Shown here in pieces: positions 1-8,332 of a DNA stretch of 35,914 nt. The first letter of the stretch is position 1. Each line of letters opens with the position of its first letter. The DNA lies in the NCBI GenBank assembly GCA_022448645.1, contig JAKVBZ010000018.1:34132-70045 (forward strand), given 5' to 3'. The DNA comes from Pirellulaceae bacterium (GTDB taxonomy: Bacteria; Planctomycetota; Planctomycetia; Pirellulales; Pirellulaceae). The notes below the pieces were generated by a model that ran no database searches, had not been told where the DNA came from, and was given only the letters and a program-made list of their open reading frames with translations. The translations under genes and the position numbers were made by a program.

Positions 1-1101
1 CCCATCAGTTCGGTTGCAAAACGGTTTCTCGACTCGACCTCTCCCGAAAAAGTCCCCATCGCCTGGTGGTCGCGTGAGCAACGTTATGCCGAACGTCTGG
101 CTCCAGGAACCAAATTTGCAGACATTATCGGTGAAATCGATCCGGCCAAACTGGCTGGCGGGGTGAGTATGTCTACCGAAGAGGCACTGCACTTTGGTCT
201 CATCCCACGCATGCATCGTGGCGTCTTTGCGATCAACGAACTACCCGAACTGGATGAACTCGTTCAGGTCGGACTGTTCAATATTTTGGAAGAACGAGAT
301 GTGCAGATCCGCGGCTATCCCGTGCAATTCGACATCGATGTGCTCATTCTCTTTTCCGCCAATCCATCGACTTACAACCGTAGCGGTAAAGTCATCCCGC
401 AGTTGAAAGATCGCATCGGCAGCACGATACATACTCACTATCCGCGTGAACGAGAATTGGGAGTTCAGATTACTCAACAAGAAGCAGAGATGGATTTGGG
501 GGGAGAGTATCCGGTCGTTGTTCCCTACTTCATGCGGGAGATTGTCGAACAAATAACGATTTGTGCTCGGCAATCCAAATTTGTGGATCACCAGTCAGGC
601 GTCAGCGCTCGCTTTAGCATTGCCAACTATCGCACCATGATTGCCAGCGCTCGACAGCGTGCTGTGCTATTAAACGAAGGTCCTGCGGTTCCACGCATCA
701 GTGATCTGGGACATTTAGCGTCTTCGTCCCTCGGGAAACTTGAACTGGACCTGATGGGCAGCCATCAGATGACGGAAACTCAAGTCCTGGAAGCGGTCAT
801 CGCGGAGGCGATCCAGATCGTTTTTTCTGAATATGTCGATCGACATGGACTGGACGAAATCAGTGAAATTTTCAGCCGTGGCGTGCGGATCGAAGTAGGG
901 GACATGCTACCTTCGTCGGACTATGCGCAACGGCTTCAACGAGTGCCTGCCGTGTGGGACAAAGCATTCGAAGTCAATGCGGCAGAGGACGAAGCGGTGC
1001 GGGCATCTTGTGTCGAATTTATCTTGGCGGGACTCTACTCGTTAGATCACATCTCAAGATCACAGGAACATGGCAAACTGCTGTATGAATTTGAACTGTA
1101 A
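1..1101 (+). CDS. ChlI-like (magnesium chelatase family) AAA+ ATPase, 5' truncated
   Basis: The reading frame is open from the first base to a TAA at 1099-1101, so 366 residues are visible and the true start lies upstream of the window. The visible part carries the back half of an AAA+ module of the magnesium-chelatase ChlI/MoxR-like clade: a Walker B-like segment ([11 protein letters not shown]), a sensor-1 segment ([10 protein letters not shown]) and an arginine-finger-like QLKDRIGS. A helical domain follows. The Walker A motif is not visible and should lie off the left edge. The Walker B position reads N-E rather than the usual D-E. Family members form rings that remodel a partner bearing a VWA domain, and such a protein is encoded nearby at 1625-3325, so the two probably act together in the cytoplasm. 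The substrate is unknown, and a role in chlorophyll synthesis is not implied. A sigma-54 activator is a less likely alternative, since the loop that contacts sigma-54 is not evident. Confidence 0.8.
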   Translation, partial: PISSVAKRFLDSTSPEKVPIAWWSREQRYAERLAPGTKFADIIGEIDPAKLAGGVSMSTEEALHFGLIPRMHRGVFAINELPELDELVQVGLFNILEERDVQIRGYPVQFDIDVLILFSANPSTYNRSGKVIPQLKDRIGSTIHTHYPRERELGVQITQQEAEMDLGGEYPVVVPYFMREIVEQITICARQSKFVDHQSGVSARFSIANYRTMIASARQRAVLLNEGPAVPRISDLGHLASSSLGKLELDLMGSHQMTETQVLEAVIAEAIQIVFSEYVDRHGLDEISEIFSRGVRIEVGDMLPSSDYAQRLQRVPAVWDKAFEVNAAEDEAVRASCVEFILAGLYSLDHISRSQEHGKLLYEFEL

Positions 1102-1109
1102 AGTTCCAG

Positions 1110-1565
1110 TCATTCCACGTAGCTGGATCGACGCCGCCGGCGGGATCGGCGTATACGCCCAGATTGGCCTCCGACCAATCCCTCGTCTCCTTCGACAAAC
1201 CAGTAACCACCCAGAAAGCGGTAAAAGAAAAGCAGCACAAAGGCGCCTGCCGTTCCGAGCATAAATCCCCAAGGGCTAATCGGAGTGACTTTGGTCCCTT
1301 GGAAATAAGCCAACAAGCCGCACCCAATGATGGTGCCGGCGATGCCCATTCCCAACGTCGTGACGGCTCCGCCCGGATCCCGGCCCGGCATGATAGCTTT
1401 GGCACACAGGCCTGTAAGGGTGCCGAAACCAATCCATATCAGCATCGTTTCGCACCACTGGCCGGCAATCTCGGCAATCTCGGGGTTGGTGACAGCTTCT
1501 TCCATCGTGACCTGGCCTGCTAGCGCAAGCGTGGCAACCTTGGTTATAATCCGTAAGGTCGTCAT
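1110..1565 (-). CDS. Small multi-span membrane protein, transglycosylase-associated (GlsB/YeaQ)-like
   Basis: A predicted 151-residue protein with about three hydrophobic segments: residues ~5-17, a glycine-rich pair around LIWIGFGTLTGLCAKAI and TLGMGIAGTIIGCGLLAYF, and a last one around FMLGTAGAFVLLFFYRF. The tail is strongly basic (RIRRSRRRRR). The pattern of a glycine-rich helix, a short PGRDPGG loop and a second glycine-rich helix is that of the transglycosylase-associated/GlsB family of small inner-membrane proteins, whose biochemical role is unsettled. I chose the ATG at 1563-1565, because the longer in-frame start at 1637 would overlap the neighbouring gene and adds a non-hydrophobic leader. 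It lies between the AAA+ and VWA genes on the opposite strand: its stop is 8 bases from the ATPase stop (convergent) and its start is 59 bases from the VWA start (divergent). Confidence 0.7.
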   Translation of the reverse strand: MTTLRIITKVATLALAGQVTMEEAVTNPEIAEIAGQWCETMLIWIGFGTLTGLCAKAIMPGRDPGGAVTTLGMGIAGTIIGCGLLAYFQGTKVTPISPWGFMLGTAGAFVLLFFYRFLGGYWFVEGDEGLVGGQSGRIRRSRRRRRSSYVE

Positions 1566-1624
1566 CGACTGAAAAGATACCTTACCTTGTGTAAATTCTT
1601 GACATTTTTGAGCGATCTGCTGCC

Positions 1625-3325
1625 ATGCGAATCCCACAACGACTCGGCGGAATCATCCATACGTATCAAAAGTACGACCCTCAGCGGTTCCCGAGTCCTA
1701 CCCAGCCGCCTCCCGATATCGTTTCGCCTGTGCTTGAGCACATGCTCATGTTTGGCAACCAACGTCGATTAACGAAGGAGGAGCTGGCGAAAGCGGTGCG
1801 TTTGGACCCCAGTCAAATTGCCGGTCTGGGACCGAGCCTCGATGCCCTGATAGCACTTTTGTTGGAGCGAAAGCAAAAGATCCTCAATACCTACGAAACG
1901 CAATCCGTGCATCGCAAGGTTCGGCGCGCCTTTGAGCGGCAGGCCAAACGGACTCAGCCGCCAAGCAAATTTCGCAATCTATTCAACCAAGCCGTTCGCG
2001 AACAGCAGATCTATGACCTGGAACGACTTTGGTATGCCGTGGATGACGACACTGCACCATTTGCGCGCCGGTTGGTTCAGCTAATTGAGCGGCTAGGCGA
2101 AAAATACGAAATCGAAGAGCTTGTTTCCAAGTACCAGTTCCAGGGACACACTGGCTTGACTGTCGAGCAGGCCTTGGCAGTCAAGCAAGAATTAGAGCAG
2201 ATCGACGAGTTACTCAAGCAATTGGAAGAAGCACGTGAAACGGCACAAATTGCTGTCATCGACATGGAAGCTTTGTCGGAGTTCACGGAACCAGACGATC
2301 TGGCTCAGCTGGAAGCCTTGCGTCAGATGGTGGAAGACCAGCTTCGCGAATTAGCTGAAAGACAGGGCCTGGACTTGGAAAAAGGCGTTTTTCAACTTAC
2401 TCCCAAGGCTTACCGATTGTTTCAAGGACGTCTTCTGGAAAAGATATTCAGCAATTTACAGGCTTCTCGATCAGGACGCCATCAACAGGTCGTGGTTGGC
2501 GATGGCGCCGTTGAAATGCAGCAAACCAAGCCTTACGAATTTGGCGACTCGCTAACCCACATGGACATCCCGCAATCGTTCGTCAACTCACTATTGCGAT
2601 CCGGGCCTGGAATTCCAGTTCGTCTGCAACCTGATGACATTGTTGTCCATCGTACGCGTAACAACCCGAAATGTGCCACGGTGGTGGTGATGGACATGAG
2701 CGGTTCCATGCGCTACGACGGACAATACATCAATGTCAAACGGATGGCGCTCGCCCTGGAAGGTCTCATCCGCAGCGAATATCCGGGCGACTACTTGCAA
2801 TTCATTGAAATGTACACGTTCGCCAAGCAAGTGCGTCCGGGTGAAATCGTCAATCTGTTACCCAAGCCAGTGTTGATTCATGATCCCGTCGTGCAGTTTC
2901 GAGTCGATATGAGCGAACCTGACGTGAGCGAGTTAGAGATCTACCCTCACTTCACCAACATCCAACATAGTTTGCAGCTTGCCAGGCAGCACTTGAACTC
3001 TCAAGACACGTTGAACCGGCAAATCATCCTGATCACAGATGGATTGCCCACCGCACATTTCGATGGTCAAGAACTTTACCTTCTCTATCCTCCACATCCT
3101 CTTACCGAGGAAGCGACCATGCGCGAGGCTTTTCTCTGTCAGCGAGAAAACATTACGATCAATCTTTTCCTGATACCTAGCTGGTCTCAGTCCGAGGAAG
3201 ATATACGCTTTGCATACCGGGTTGCCGAGTCGACTCAGGGACGTGTGTTTTTTACGGCCGGTAACGACCTCGACCGTTATGTCGTTTGGGATTATGTGAA
3301 CCGGCGGCGCGAAGTCATCGCATAA
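1625..3325 (+). CDS. VWA-domain protein, ChlD/CoxE-like partner of the AAA+ ATPase
   Basis: A 566-residue soluble protein. The C-terminal third is a von Willebrand A domain with a perfect MIDAS signature DMSGS (Asp357, Ser359, Ser361) followed by MRYDG, and an ILITDGLPT segment that supplies the later metal-coordinating Asp. The N-terminal half is charged and helical, with coiled-coil character around residues 185-260 (LEQIDELLKQLEEARE). Such VWA proteins act with ChlI/MoxR-type AAA+ ATPases, the VWA domain binding a Mg2+-dependent ligand or client while the ATPase ring remodels it. The ATPase encoded just upstream (1-1101) is the natural partner, although an opposite-strand gene sits between them. 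The ATG at 1625 has no clear Shine-Dalgarno, so the start is less certain than the frame. The client is unknown. Confidence 0.85.
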   Translation: MRIPQRLGGIIHTYQKYDPQRFPSPTQPPPDIVSPVLEHMLMFGNQRRLTKEELAKAVRLDPSQIAGLGPSLDALIALLLERKQKILNTYETQSVHRKVRRAFERQAKRTQPPSKFRNLFNQAVREQQIYDLERLWYAVDDDTAPFARRLVQLIERLGEKYEIEELVSKYQFQGHTGLTVEQALAVKQELEQIDELLKQLEEARETAQIAVIDMEALSEFTEPDDLAQLEALRQMVEDQLRELAERQGLDLEKGVFQLTPKAYRLFQGRLLEKIFSNLQASRSGRHQQVVVGDGAVEMQQTKPYEFGDSLTHMDIPQSFVNSLLRSGPGIPVRLQPDDIVVHRTRNNPKCATVVVMDMSGSMRYDGQYINVKRMALALEGLIRSEYPGDYLQFIEMYTFAKQVRPGEIVNLLPKPVLIHDPVVQFRVDMSEPDVSELEIYPHFTNIQHSLQLARQHLNSQDTLNRQIILITDGLPTAHFDGQELYLLYPPHPLTEEATMREAFLCQRENITINLFLIPSWSQSEEDIRFAYRVAESTQGRVFFTAGNDLDRYVVWDYVNRRREVIA

Positions 3326-3461
3326 CAACTAGTCGAGCCTCGTAATCGGCCCAGTCACTCAATGGCACGCGTCGCGATGAGAGGACCGTCCAGGGGACGA
3401 TCATCACCTGGCTAGTCAGACGACACGCATTTCTGGCGTCAACAACCCCAGCACCCATTCA

Positions 3462-3500
3462 CGCAAATTGAAATGTCATGCAGCATGACACAATTTTGCG
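3462..3500. terminator. 39-nt imperfect inverted repeat, candidate bidirectional terminator
   Basis: The core is a perfect inverted repeat, TGTCATGC-A-GCATGACA (3474-3490). Flanking arms CGCAAATTG (3462-3470) and CAATTTTGCG (3491-3500) also pair with a one-base bulge. As RNA this folds into a long stem with A/T-rich arms on both sides. It lies between two convergent genes (stops at 3325 and 3554), where a bidirectional terminator is expected. There is no long U-tract, so a protein-binding palindrome is an alternative. Confidence 0.45.
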
Positions 3501-3553
3501 GCCTGACTTTGTGTTCTGTGGAATACCTGGACGAAAATTGATCCGAGACGGAT

Positions 3554-4420
3554 CTAACGAGATACGAGATCGGCACCAAAATGTACGTCCCATTGGTGTT
3601 CTCCCGCTAGTTCCCGCCGCTGCCACCGATACTGGAAGTCGCCAACCAGATCGGTCGGTGACAAAATGTAACGCCCGATTTCCGCCAAGTCTGTACCACG
3701 TGATCGCTTATCTGATTCCCGTTTGGCATTGCCCGAAAGAAACAACGTAAAGTACGGACCAGGAGGTATCCCCGGAATTCGGTACTTTCCATTTGCATCC
3801 GCTCTCACAAAGTAACCTCCCCAAGAAGCGATATGTGTCCGACTGGGATGGTTGCCGGGTGGTGGCGGCTGATCGGGTCTTAATGTGATCGGTGGAATCT
3901 TTTCGTCGGGTCGCTTGTCCGCGGGGAGCACTAGAATGACGGCCCCGATATCGGGCTGTTTTTCACTAGTTTCGGCGACATAGGTGATGCTTCCAAAAAT
4001 GCCCCGCTGCGCGGTCTGCTCGCTGGCCGGACGATCGAATGATGAACCACAGAGTAACCCCAGCATAAATCCGACCAGCGACACGGTGCCTAACAAGGCA
4101 CCCTGCACATAGATCACATGACGTGGCACCGTAACGCAATGGTCCTGTTCCCAATCGATCGCTGTTAGCTGGGTAACCTCTCCAGTCTCAAAGTCCACTT
4201 CTTCATCTTCGTAGACGACGTACTGGCCATAGCTGGGAGCGAGTTGCTCATGTTCTGCGGCACGCACGACATTTCGCATTGGCTGGGTTGCATCGGCAGA
4301 TGCGAGCACGGGTACCGTGATCTGGTGGCCGCATGCGGGACAACTCAGTTGGCTACCCGCAGCAGCGCGCTGTGCCTTCAACTTGCGTCGACATTCAGGA
4401 CAGGGAAATCGTATAGGCAT
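3554..4420 (-). CDS. Zinc-ribbon membrane protein with carboxypeptidase-regulatory-like domain
   Basis: A predicted 288-residue protein. The N-terminus is a four-cysteine zinc ribbon (C7-x2-C10 and C27-x2-C30, CPEC and CPAC) of the kind found at the start of many planctomycete membrane proteins. An acidic linker follows (residues 60-95), then one transmembrane helix at about 101-125. The region after it has a proline-rich stretch and a motif (DANGKYRIPGIPPGPY, around 208-223) typical of carboxypeptidase-regulatory-like beta-sandwich repeats. The likely topology puts the zinc ribbon in the cytoplasm and the sandwich outside, which is inference. The start is an ATG at 4418-4420 with only a weak Shine-Dalgarno. 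The two-span membrane protein gene at 4528-4776 lies upstream on the same strand. No enzymatic function is suggested. Confidence 0.75.
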   Translation of the reverse strand: MPIRFPCPECRRKLKAQRAAAGSQLSCPACGHQITVPVLASADATQPMRNVVRAAEHEQLAPSYGQYVVYEDEEVDFETGEVTQLTAIDWEQDHCVTVPRHVIYVQGALLGTVSLVGFMLGLLCGSSFDRPASEQTAQRGIFGSITYVAETSEKQPDIGAVILVLPADKRPDEKIPPITLRPDQPPPPGNHPSRTHIASWGGYFVRADANGKYRIPGIPPGPYFTLFLSGNAKRESDKRSRGTDLAEIGRYILSPTDLVGDFQYRWQRRELAGEHQWDVHFGADLVSR

Positions 4421-4527
4421 GCGTCATCTGATAGCGCCAGAATAAACAGTTCGAACTTTGAGCTTTCGGTTACCCCCCCCACAAAGGAAGTCGCTTACTA
4501 CCAATATGAGCCGATCGGGGGTGGACT

Positions 4528-4776
4528 TCAAGAATCGTCCACATCTGGGGAGCCCGAGCGTCGCGAGAGAGATTCGACGCCAAGCACGATCACCAAGAGC
4601 AACATGTCGACGGCCAGTCCCATTAAACAGCTCATGGCGGCCCACCAAAGTACTCGGGCGGCCGTCGCGTCCGCCGCACCATGGGCTAAAGACTCAGCTC
4701 CCATCAAAACGGCAAATGCCACGATCAACGCCGGCATCCCATAGACCAGAAAAGCTAATACATTGCGCGAAATCAC
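4528..4776 (-). CDS. Small hypothetical protein with two membrane spans
   Basis: An 82-residue hydrophobic protein with two clear spans: residues ~6-24 (VLAFLVYGMPALIVAF) and ~44-64 (WAAMSCLMGLAVDMLLLVIVLGV). It ends in a short acidic tail (SGSPDVDDS). The start is taken as the GTG at 4774-4776 because an AAGGGA Shine-Dalgarno (4784-4789 on the plus strand) sits 7 bases upstream of it. A second in-frame GTG at 4804-4806 would add ten residues but has no ribosome site. The gene runs in the same direction as the zinc-ribbon protein gene, 107 bases from its start, and a run of eight C (4473-4480, plus strand) lies between them. I do not recognise a family. Confidence 0.5.
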   Translation of the reverse strand: MISRNVLAFLVYGMPALIVAFAVLMGAESLAHGAADATAARVLWWAAMSCLMGLAVDMLLLVIVLGVESLSRRSGSPDVDDS

Positions 4777-5027
4777 AGATACATCCCTTATATTTACCCC
4801 AGCCACCCTATTTTTGCGTTTAGTGGCCTGTTGTCAATGGCTTGATTCGATTCCTGTGATGAATCTGGCCGTCACAGCCGGAAATATCGTCTTGAGCGTC
4901 AAGGTACTGATCCGCGAAGTTGACGGGAAAACCAGTTCAACGACAATGAAGAGATAGAGGGGAAACTTCATCCGTCGCCCGCCGGCAGGCACGAGAGTGT
5001 TTGTGGCATTGAATTTGGAGGCGTTCT

Positions 5028-7472
5028 GTGACGCTGCTCCCACGGATCAGGATCCACTGGCTCAGCTTGCTGTCTTGGAAATCCGTTTCTGCCAGTATTC
5101 CGCTAGCGCTCGCATGTTTGGTTTTCGTGTGGCCCAATGCACCGTCTTCCTATGGAGCGGTGGTCAAGTTGGAAAATGGCCGAGTCCTAGAAGGACGAGC
5201 GGGTAAGCTTTCAAGCATGTTACAAAATCCGTTCGAAAAGCAATCGAACGGAACCAACGCCAATTTGCGTTTGATCGGGTTTGTAACCGACGACATTCGG
5301 CGGACCTATTTTTGCAGCTACCAGGTGGCGGATCTGTCGGAATCGGTGCCGCAGGCTGTGGAACGTTTTCGCATCGACCAGCGGGTAGCTCAATCGGGAA
5401 AAGCAGTCGGTTCGGTCGGATCCATTCTTGGAGTCACACCGTTTGACAGGTTCGGCCGGCGTATTTTTTCTATGAATGTCCAGGGTCGGGGACGTGTGGA
5501 TATCATCCAGGGGATCACGGAAATCACTCCGCGATGGACCAAAGTCGAAGGGTTGATCGCTGCTCAGCCTATCGTCTGGGACATGCGAATGGCCACGACA
5601 TCCCTTCCGAAGGACGTTTTGACCGCCATCCTGATGCAGCACCTAGATGCTAACGCCGTAAATGACCGGCTACGGATCGTGCGGTTCTATACTCAAGCCG
5701 AACGCTACGAAGATGCTCGAGCTGAGTTACAAGCTGCCATCCGTGAATTTCCTGAGTTACACGAGCTGAAAAAGGAAGAACGTGCACTGCGTCAGTTGAG
5801 TGCGGTCCAGGCAATTCGAGAAATCCAACGTCGCCAACGGGCAGGTCAATACGAGCTAGTGTGGAATCTGTTATCCAATTTTCCCGACGAACAAGTGGCA
5901 CAGGAAACGTTGCTTCGAGTCCAGCAGTTACTGGATGATTTTACTACCAAGCGTGCAGAGGCCGAACGTGTCTTGAATCTGTTAGATGGTCATACAAAGC
6001 AGATCGAAGATCCGGCAGTTCAGGAGGGCCTGAAACTGATTCGGGCAGAAATCGCTACCAGCTTGGATATGAATACATTACCACGATTTAATAGCTACTT
6101 GCGTTTTGCTGATGACAAGGCACTGGCTCCGGAACAAAAATTGGCAATAGGTATCAGTGCCTGGGTGGCTGGCAGTGCGGCCAATGTTCAGAATCTGTCT
6201 GTTGCAGTCTCTTTGTACGAAGTTCGCGATTTGGTGATCCAATACCTGCGTTCTACAGAAGCGGCTGAGCGGAAGGAGATCCTTGATCAAATACGCAGCC
6301 TGGAAGGTGGCACGCCAGCGCACGTCGCACGCATTATTGCGCACATGGCGCCTCCTCTTCAGCAGGAAGAGAAGGCAGAATCCGAAAACGCTGAGGCCAC
6401 TACCAACGACCACCCACCCCGTCTACAGACTTTGAATGTACCGGGTCTTATCGGGCACGCTGACATACGCTATCACGTTCAGTTGCCGCCTGAATACAAT
6501 CCGACTCGTCGTTATCCAGCCGTTTTAACGCTTCACTCGGCCAGTACCACAGCGAAACACCAGATTGATTGGTGGGCTGGAGGCTATCACGAACAAACTG
6601 GCAGACGACAAGGACAGGCAACTCGTCACGGTTACATTGTGATTGCACCTGATTGGACCGGAAAGTACCAATCGAAATACGAATACTCGGGTCGCGAACA
6701 TGCGGCTGTATTGTTCGCCCTTCGTGATGCGTGTAAGCGTTTTTCGATCGACACCGATCGAGTTTTCCTGAGCGGCCATTCGATGGGGGGCGACGCAGCC
6801 TGGGATATCGGTTTGGCGCATCCAGATTTGTGGGCGGGAGTCATTCCTATTGTTGCCACGTCGGACAAGTACGTGTCGCGATATTGGAAAAACGGTCGAC
6901 GGCTACCCATGTACTTCGTCACCGGCGAGTTGGACAGAAATCGCTTGGAACGCAATATTCGCGACTTTGATCGCTATCTGACGAAACAAAATTTTGACGT
7001 GTTAATTACTCAGTACATCGGACGCGGGCACGAACACTTTCAAGACGAAATTCAACGCATCTTCGAATGGATGTCACTGCAGCGTCGAGACTTTTCTCCC
7101 GAAGAATTTGAGTTCTATTCGATGCGATCTTTCGACAACTTTGGATGGTGGGTCGAGATCGACCAGATCCCGCCGAAGGCTTTGGTCGTTCCCGTTCGTT
7201 GGCCTCCCAAAAATGGTGTACGTCCGATCGTCACATCAGGCTCCCAACGAGGTACGAATCATTTGCGAATCAAGACGGGAGCCGGCCGTGTCACCATTTG
7301 GTTGTCACCCGATAACATTGATTTTAGCCAGCCGATTTCTGTGACCTTCAGAGGGAAAACGTACTCCAAGCTGAGAGACGCAGGCCCGTCGTTGGAAGTG
7401 CTGTTGGAGGATGTCCGTACACGAGGTGACCGCCAACATCCGTTTTGGGAGAAATTGGAGTTTCCCCGTTAA
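5028..7472 (+). CDS. Secreted alpha/beta-hydrolase (esterase-like), large N-terminal region
   Basis: An 814-residue protein. The GTG start at 5028 is supported by GGAG (5017-5020) seven bases upstream. Residues ~1-43 form a long signal peptide with a hydrophobic core (PLALACLVFVWP). The N-terminal 400 residues start with a VKLENGRVLEGR segment and continue as a helical, TPR-like region around 210-330. From about residue 470 to 700 there is an alpha/beta-hydrolase domain of the PHB-depolymerase/secreted esterase type, with a nucleophile elbow GHSMGG (Ser585), a candidate acid Asp636 (GELDRN) and a candidate base His668 (GRGHEH). A ~110-residue beta-rich tail follows. The probable location is the periplasm or outer surface. 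Substrate candidates are ester-bearing polymers or peptides, and the sequence does not decide between them. A hairpin with a short T-run follows at 7566-7583. Confidence 0.8.
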   Translation: MTLLPRIRIHWLSLLSWKSVSASIPLALACLVFVWPNAPSSYGAVVKLENGRVLEGRAGKLSSMLQNPFEKQSNGTNANLRLIGFVTDDIRRTYFCSYQVADLSESVPQAVERFRIDQRVAQSGKAVGSVGSILGVTPFDRFGRRIFSMNVQGRGRVDIIQGITEITPRWTKVEGLIAAQPIVWDMRMATTSLPKDVLTAILMQHLDANAVNDRLRIVRFYTQAERYEDARAELQAAIREFPELHELKKEERALRQLSAVQAIREIQRRQRAGQYELVWNLLSNFPDEQVAQETLLRVQQLLDDFTTKRAEAERVLNLLDGHTKQIEDPAVQEGLKLIRAEIATSLDMNTLPRFNSYLRFADDKALAPEQKLAIGISAWVAGSAANVQNLSVAVSLYEVRDLVIQYLRSTEAAERKEILDQIRSLEGGTPAHVARIIAHMAPPLQQEEKAESENAEATTNDHPPRLQTLNVPGLIGHADIRYHVQLPPEYNPTRRYPAVLTLHSASTTAKHQIDWWAGGYHEQTGRRQGQATRHGYIVIAPDWTGKYQSKYEYSGREHAAVLFALRDACKRFSIDTDRVFLSGHSMGGDAAWDIGLAHPDLWAGVIPIVATSDKYVSRYWKNGRRLPMYFVTGELDRNRLERNIRDFDRYLTKQNFDVLITQYIGRGHEHFQDEIQRIFEWMSLQRRDFSPEEFEFYSMRSFDNFGWWVEIDQIPPKALVVPVRWPPKNGVRPIVTSGSQRGTNHLRIKTGAGRVTIWLSPDNIDFSQPISVTFRGKTYSKLRDAGPSLEVLLEDVRTRGDRQHPFWEKLEFPR

Positions 7473-7565
7473 CGGAGGTTTCTCGAGGAGATATCCTGCC
7501 TGGAACCCAGCTAGGTATGCGTCTCGACGTTTTTCGCCAAACGCGGTATCCTATCTACGTCCTCC

Positions 7566-7583
7566 AGGTTCGGTGAACCTTTT
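7566..7583 (+). terminator. Candidate intrinsic terminator after the hydrolase gene
   Basis: The stem AGGTTC (7566-7571) pairs with GAACCT (7575-7580) across a GGT loop, followed by TTT and then CCC. The stem is short and the T-run weak. It sits 94 bases past the hydrolase stop and upstream of ruvA. Confidence 0.35.
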
Positions 7584-7693
7584 CCCATCCCACCAGCGGT
7601 GGTCAACGTAGGGAAGGATTTCCGGTTACGGAATCTTGGCCGTCGTTGTCCAGTCACTCATGTAACGGAAAACGATCACACGGAGCGTGAAGC

Positions 7694-8320
7694 TTGATTT
7701 CAAAAATCTCTGGCAAATTACTGGCCGTTGGCGAAACTCATTTGACGTTAGATGTGGAACCCTTTGAATATGTGGTGCGCATTCCGGAGTTCGTTCGTCG
7801 CCAATTGCAAGGAAGTGTTGGCAAGTCTGTCTCTCTGCATACGGTCCACTATATGGAAGGCAACCCAGCTCACGGCCGTTTGACTCCGCGTCTGGTAGGA
7901 TTTTCTAATGAAGTCGAACGCGAGTTTTTTGAGTTGTTCTGTTCGGTCGATGGCGTGGGAGTCAGCAAAGCATTACGCGCTATGATTCGACCGGTACAAG
8001 AAGTGGCAGCAACGATCGAAGAAAAAGATGTGAAAGGACTGTCAGCGCTACCCGGCATCGGACCAGCTACTGCAGAACGAATCATCGCCAAGCTGCGTCG
8101 TAAGGTTCCCAAGTTTGCCTTGCTGATCACACACGAAAGCGATTTTGATTCCCAAGTCGAACGTGACGTGGTGAACGAAGTGTTCGACATCTTACGAAGC
8201 CTTGGTCACTCCGATATAGATGCCCGGAAATTATTGGATGGGACTTTGGAGGCAAAAACCAAGTTCAAGGATGCAGAAACCCTCATTCAGGCCGTTTATC
8301 AGTACAATCATGGAAAGTAG
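7694..8320 (+). CDS. ruvA: Holliday junction branch migration protein RuvA
   Basis: A 208-residue protein of the usual RuvA length. The N-terminal OB-fold (MISKISGKL...) is followed by tandem helix-hairpin-helix motifs ([16 protein letters not shown] and [19 protein letters not shown], residues ~75-140) that bind the junction arms. A C-terminal domain (from ~155) contacts RuvB. RuvA tetramers hold the four-way junction open while RuvB rings pump DNA during recombination repair. The start is a TTG at 7694, chosen because CGGAG (7681-7685) lies eight bases upstream and because family members begin MI-x-x-I-x-G. ruvB follows after 12 bases, so the two form an operon. No ruvC is visible in this window. 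Confidence 0.95.
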   Translation: MISKISGKLLAVGETHLTLDVEPFEYVVRIPEFVRRQLQGSVGKSVSLHTVHYMEGNPAHGRLTPRLVGFSNEVEREFFELFCSVDGVGVSKALRAMIRPVQEVAATIEEKDVKGLSALPGIGPATAERIIAKLRRKVPKFALLITHESDFDSQVERDVVNEVFDILRSLGHSDIDARKLLDGTLEAKTKFKDAETLIQAVYQYNHGK

Positions 8321-8332
8321 CGAAGATTCACG

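Noticed and set aside
3478..3750. Plus-strand open frame of 90 codons
   Set aside because: It runs through the inverted repeat and lies antisense to the 3' end of the zinc-ribbon gene; the product has no features and the start has no ribosome site.
4473..4480. Run of eight C between two minus-strand genes, possible phase-variation tract
   Set aside because: It lies outside both coding regions and not at a recognisable promoter spacer, so I see no switching role. A sequencing artefact is also possible.
4831..4860. TTGTCA and TGTGAT spaced by 18 bases upstream of the hydrolase gene
   Set aside because: The -10 is poor and the site is about 170 bases from the start; chance matches of this quality are common.
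4846..4862. T-arm-like sequence resembling a tRNA TTCGATTCC loop
   Set aside because: The flanking stem does not pair and no anticodon or acceptor stem can be built around it.
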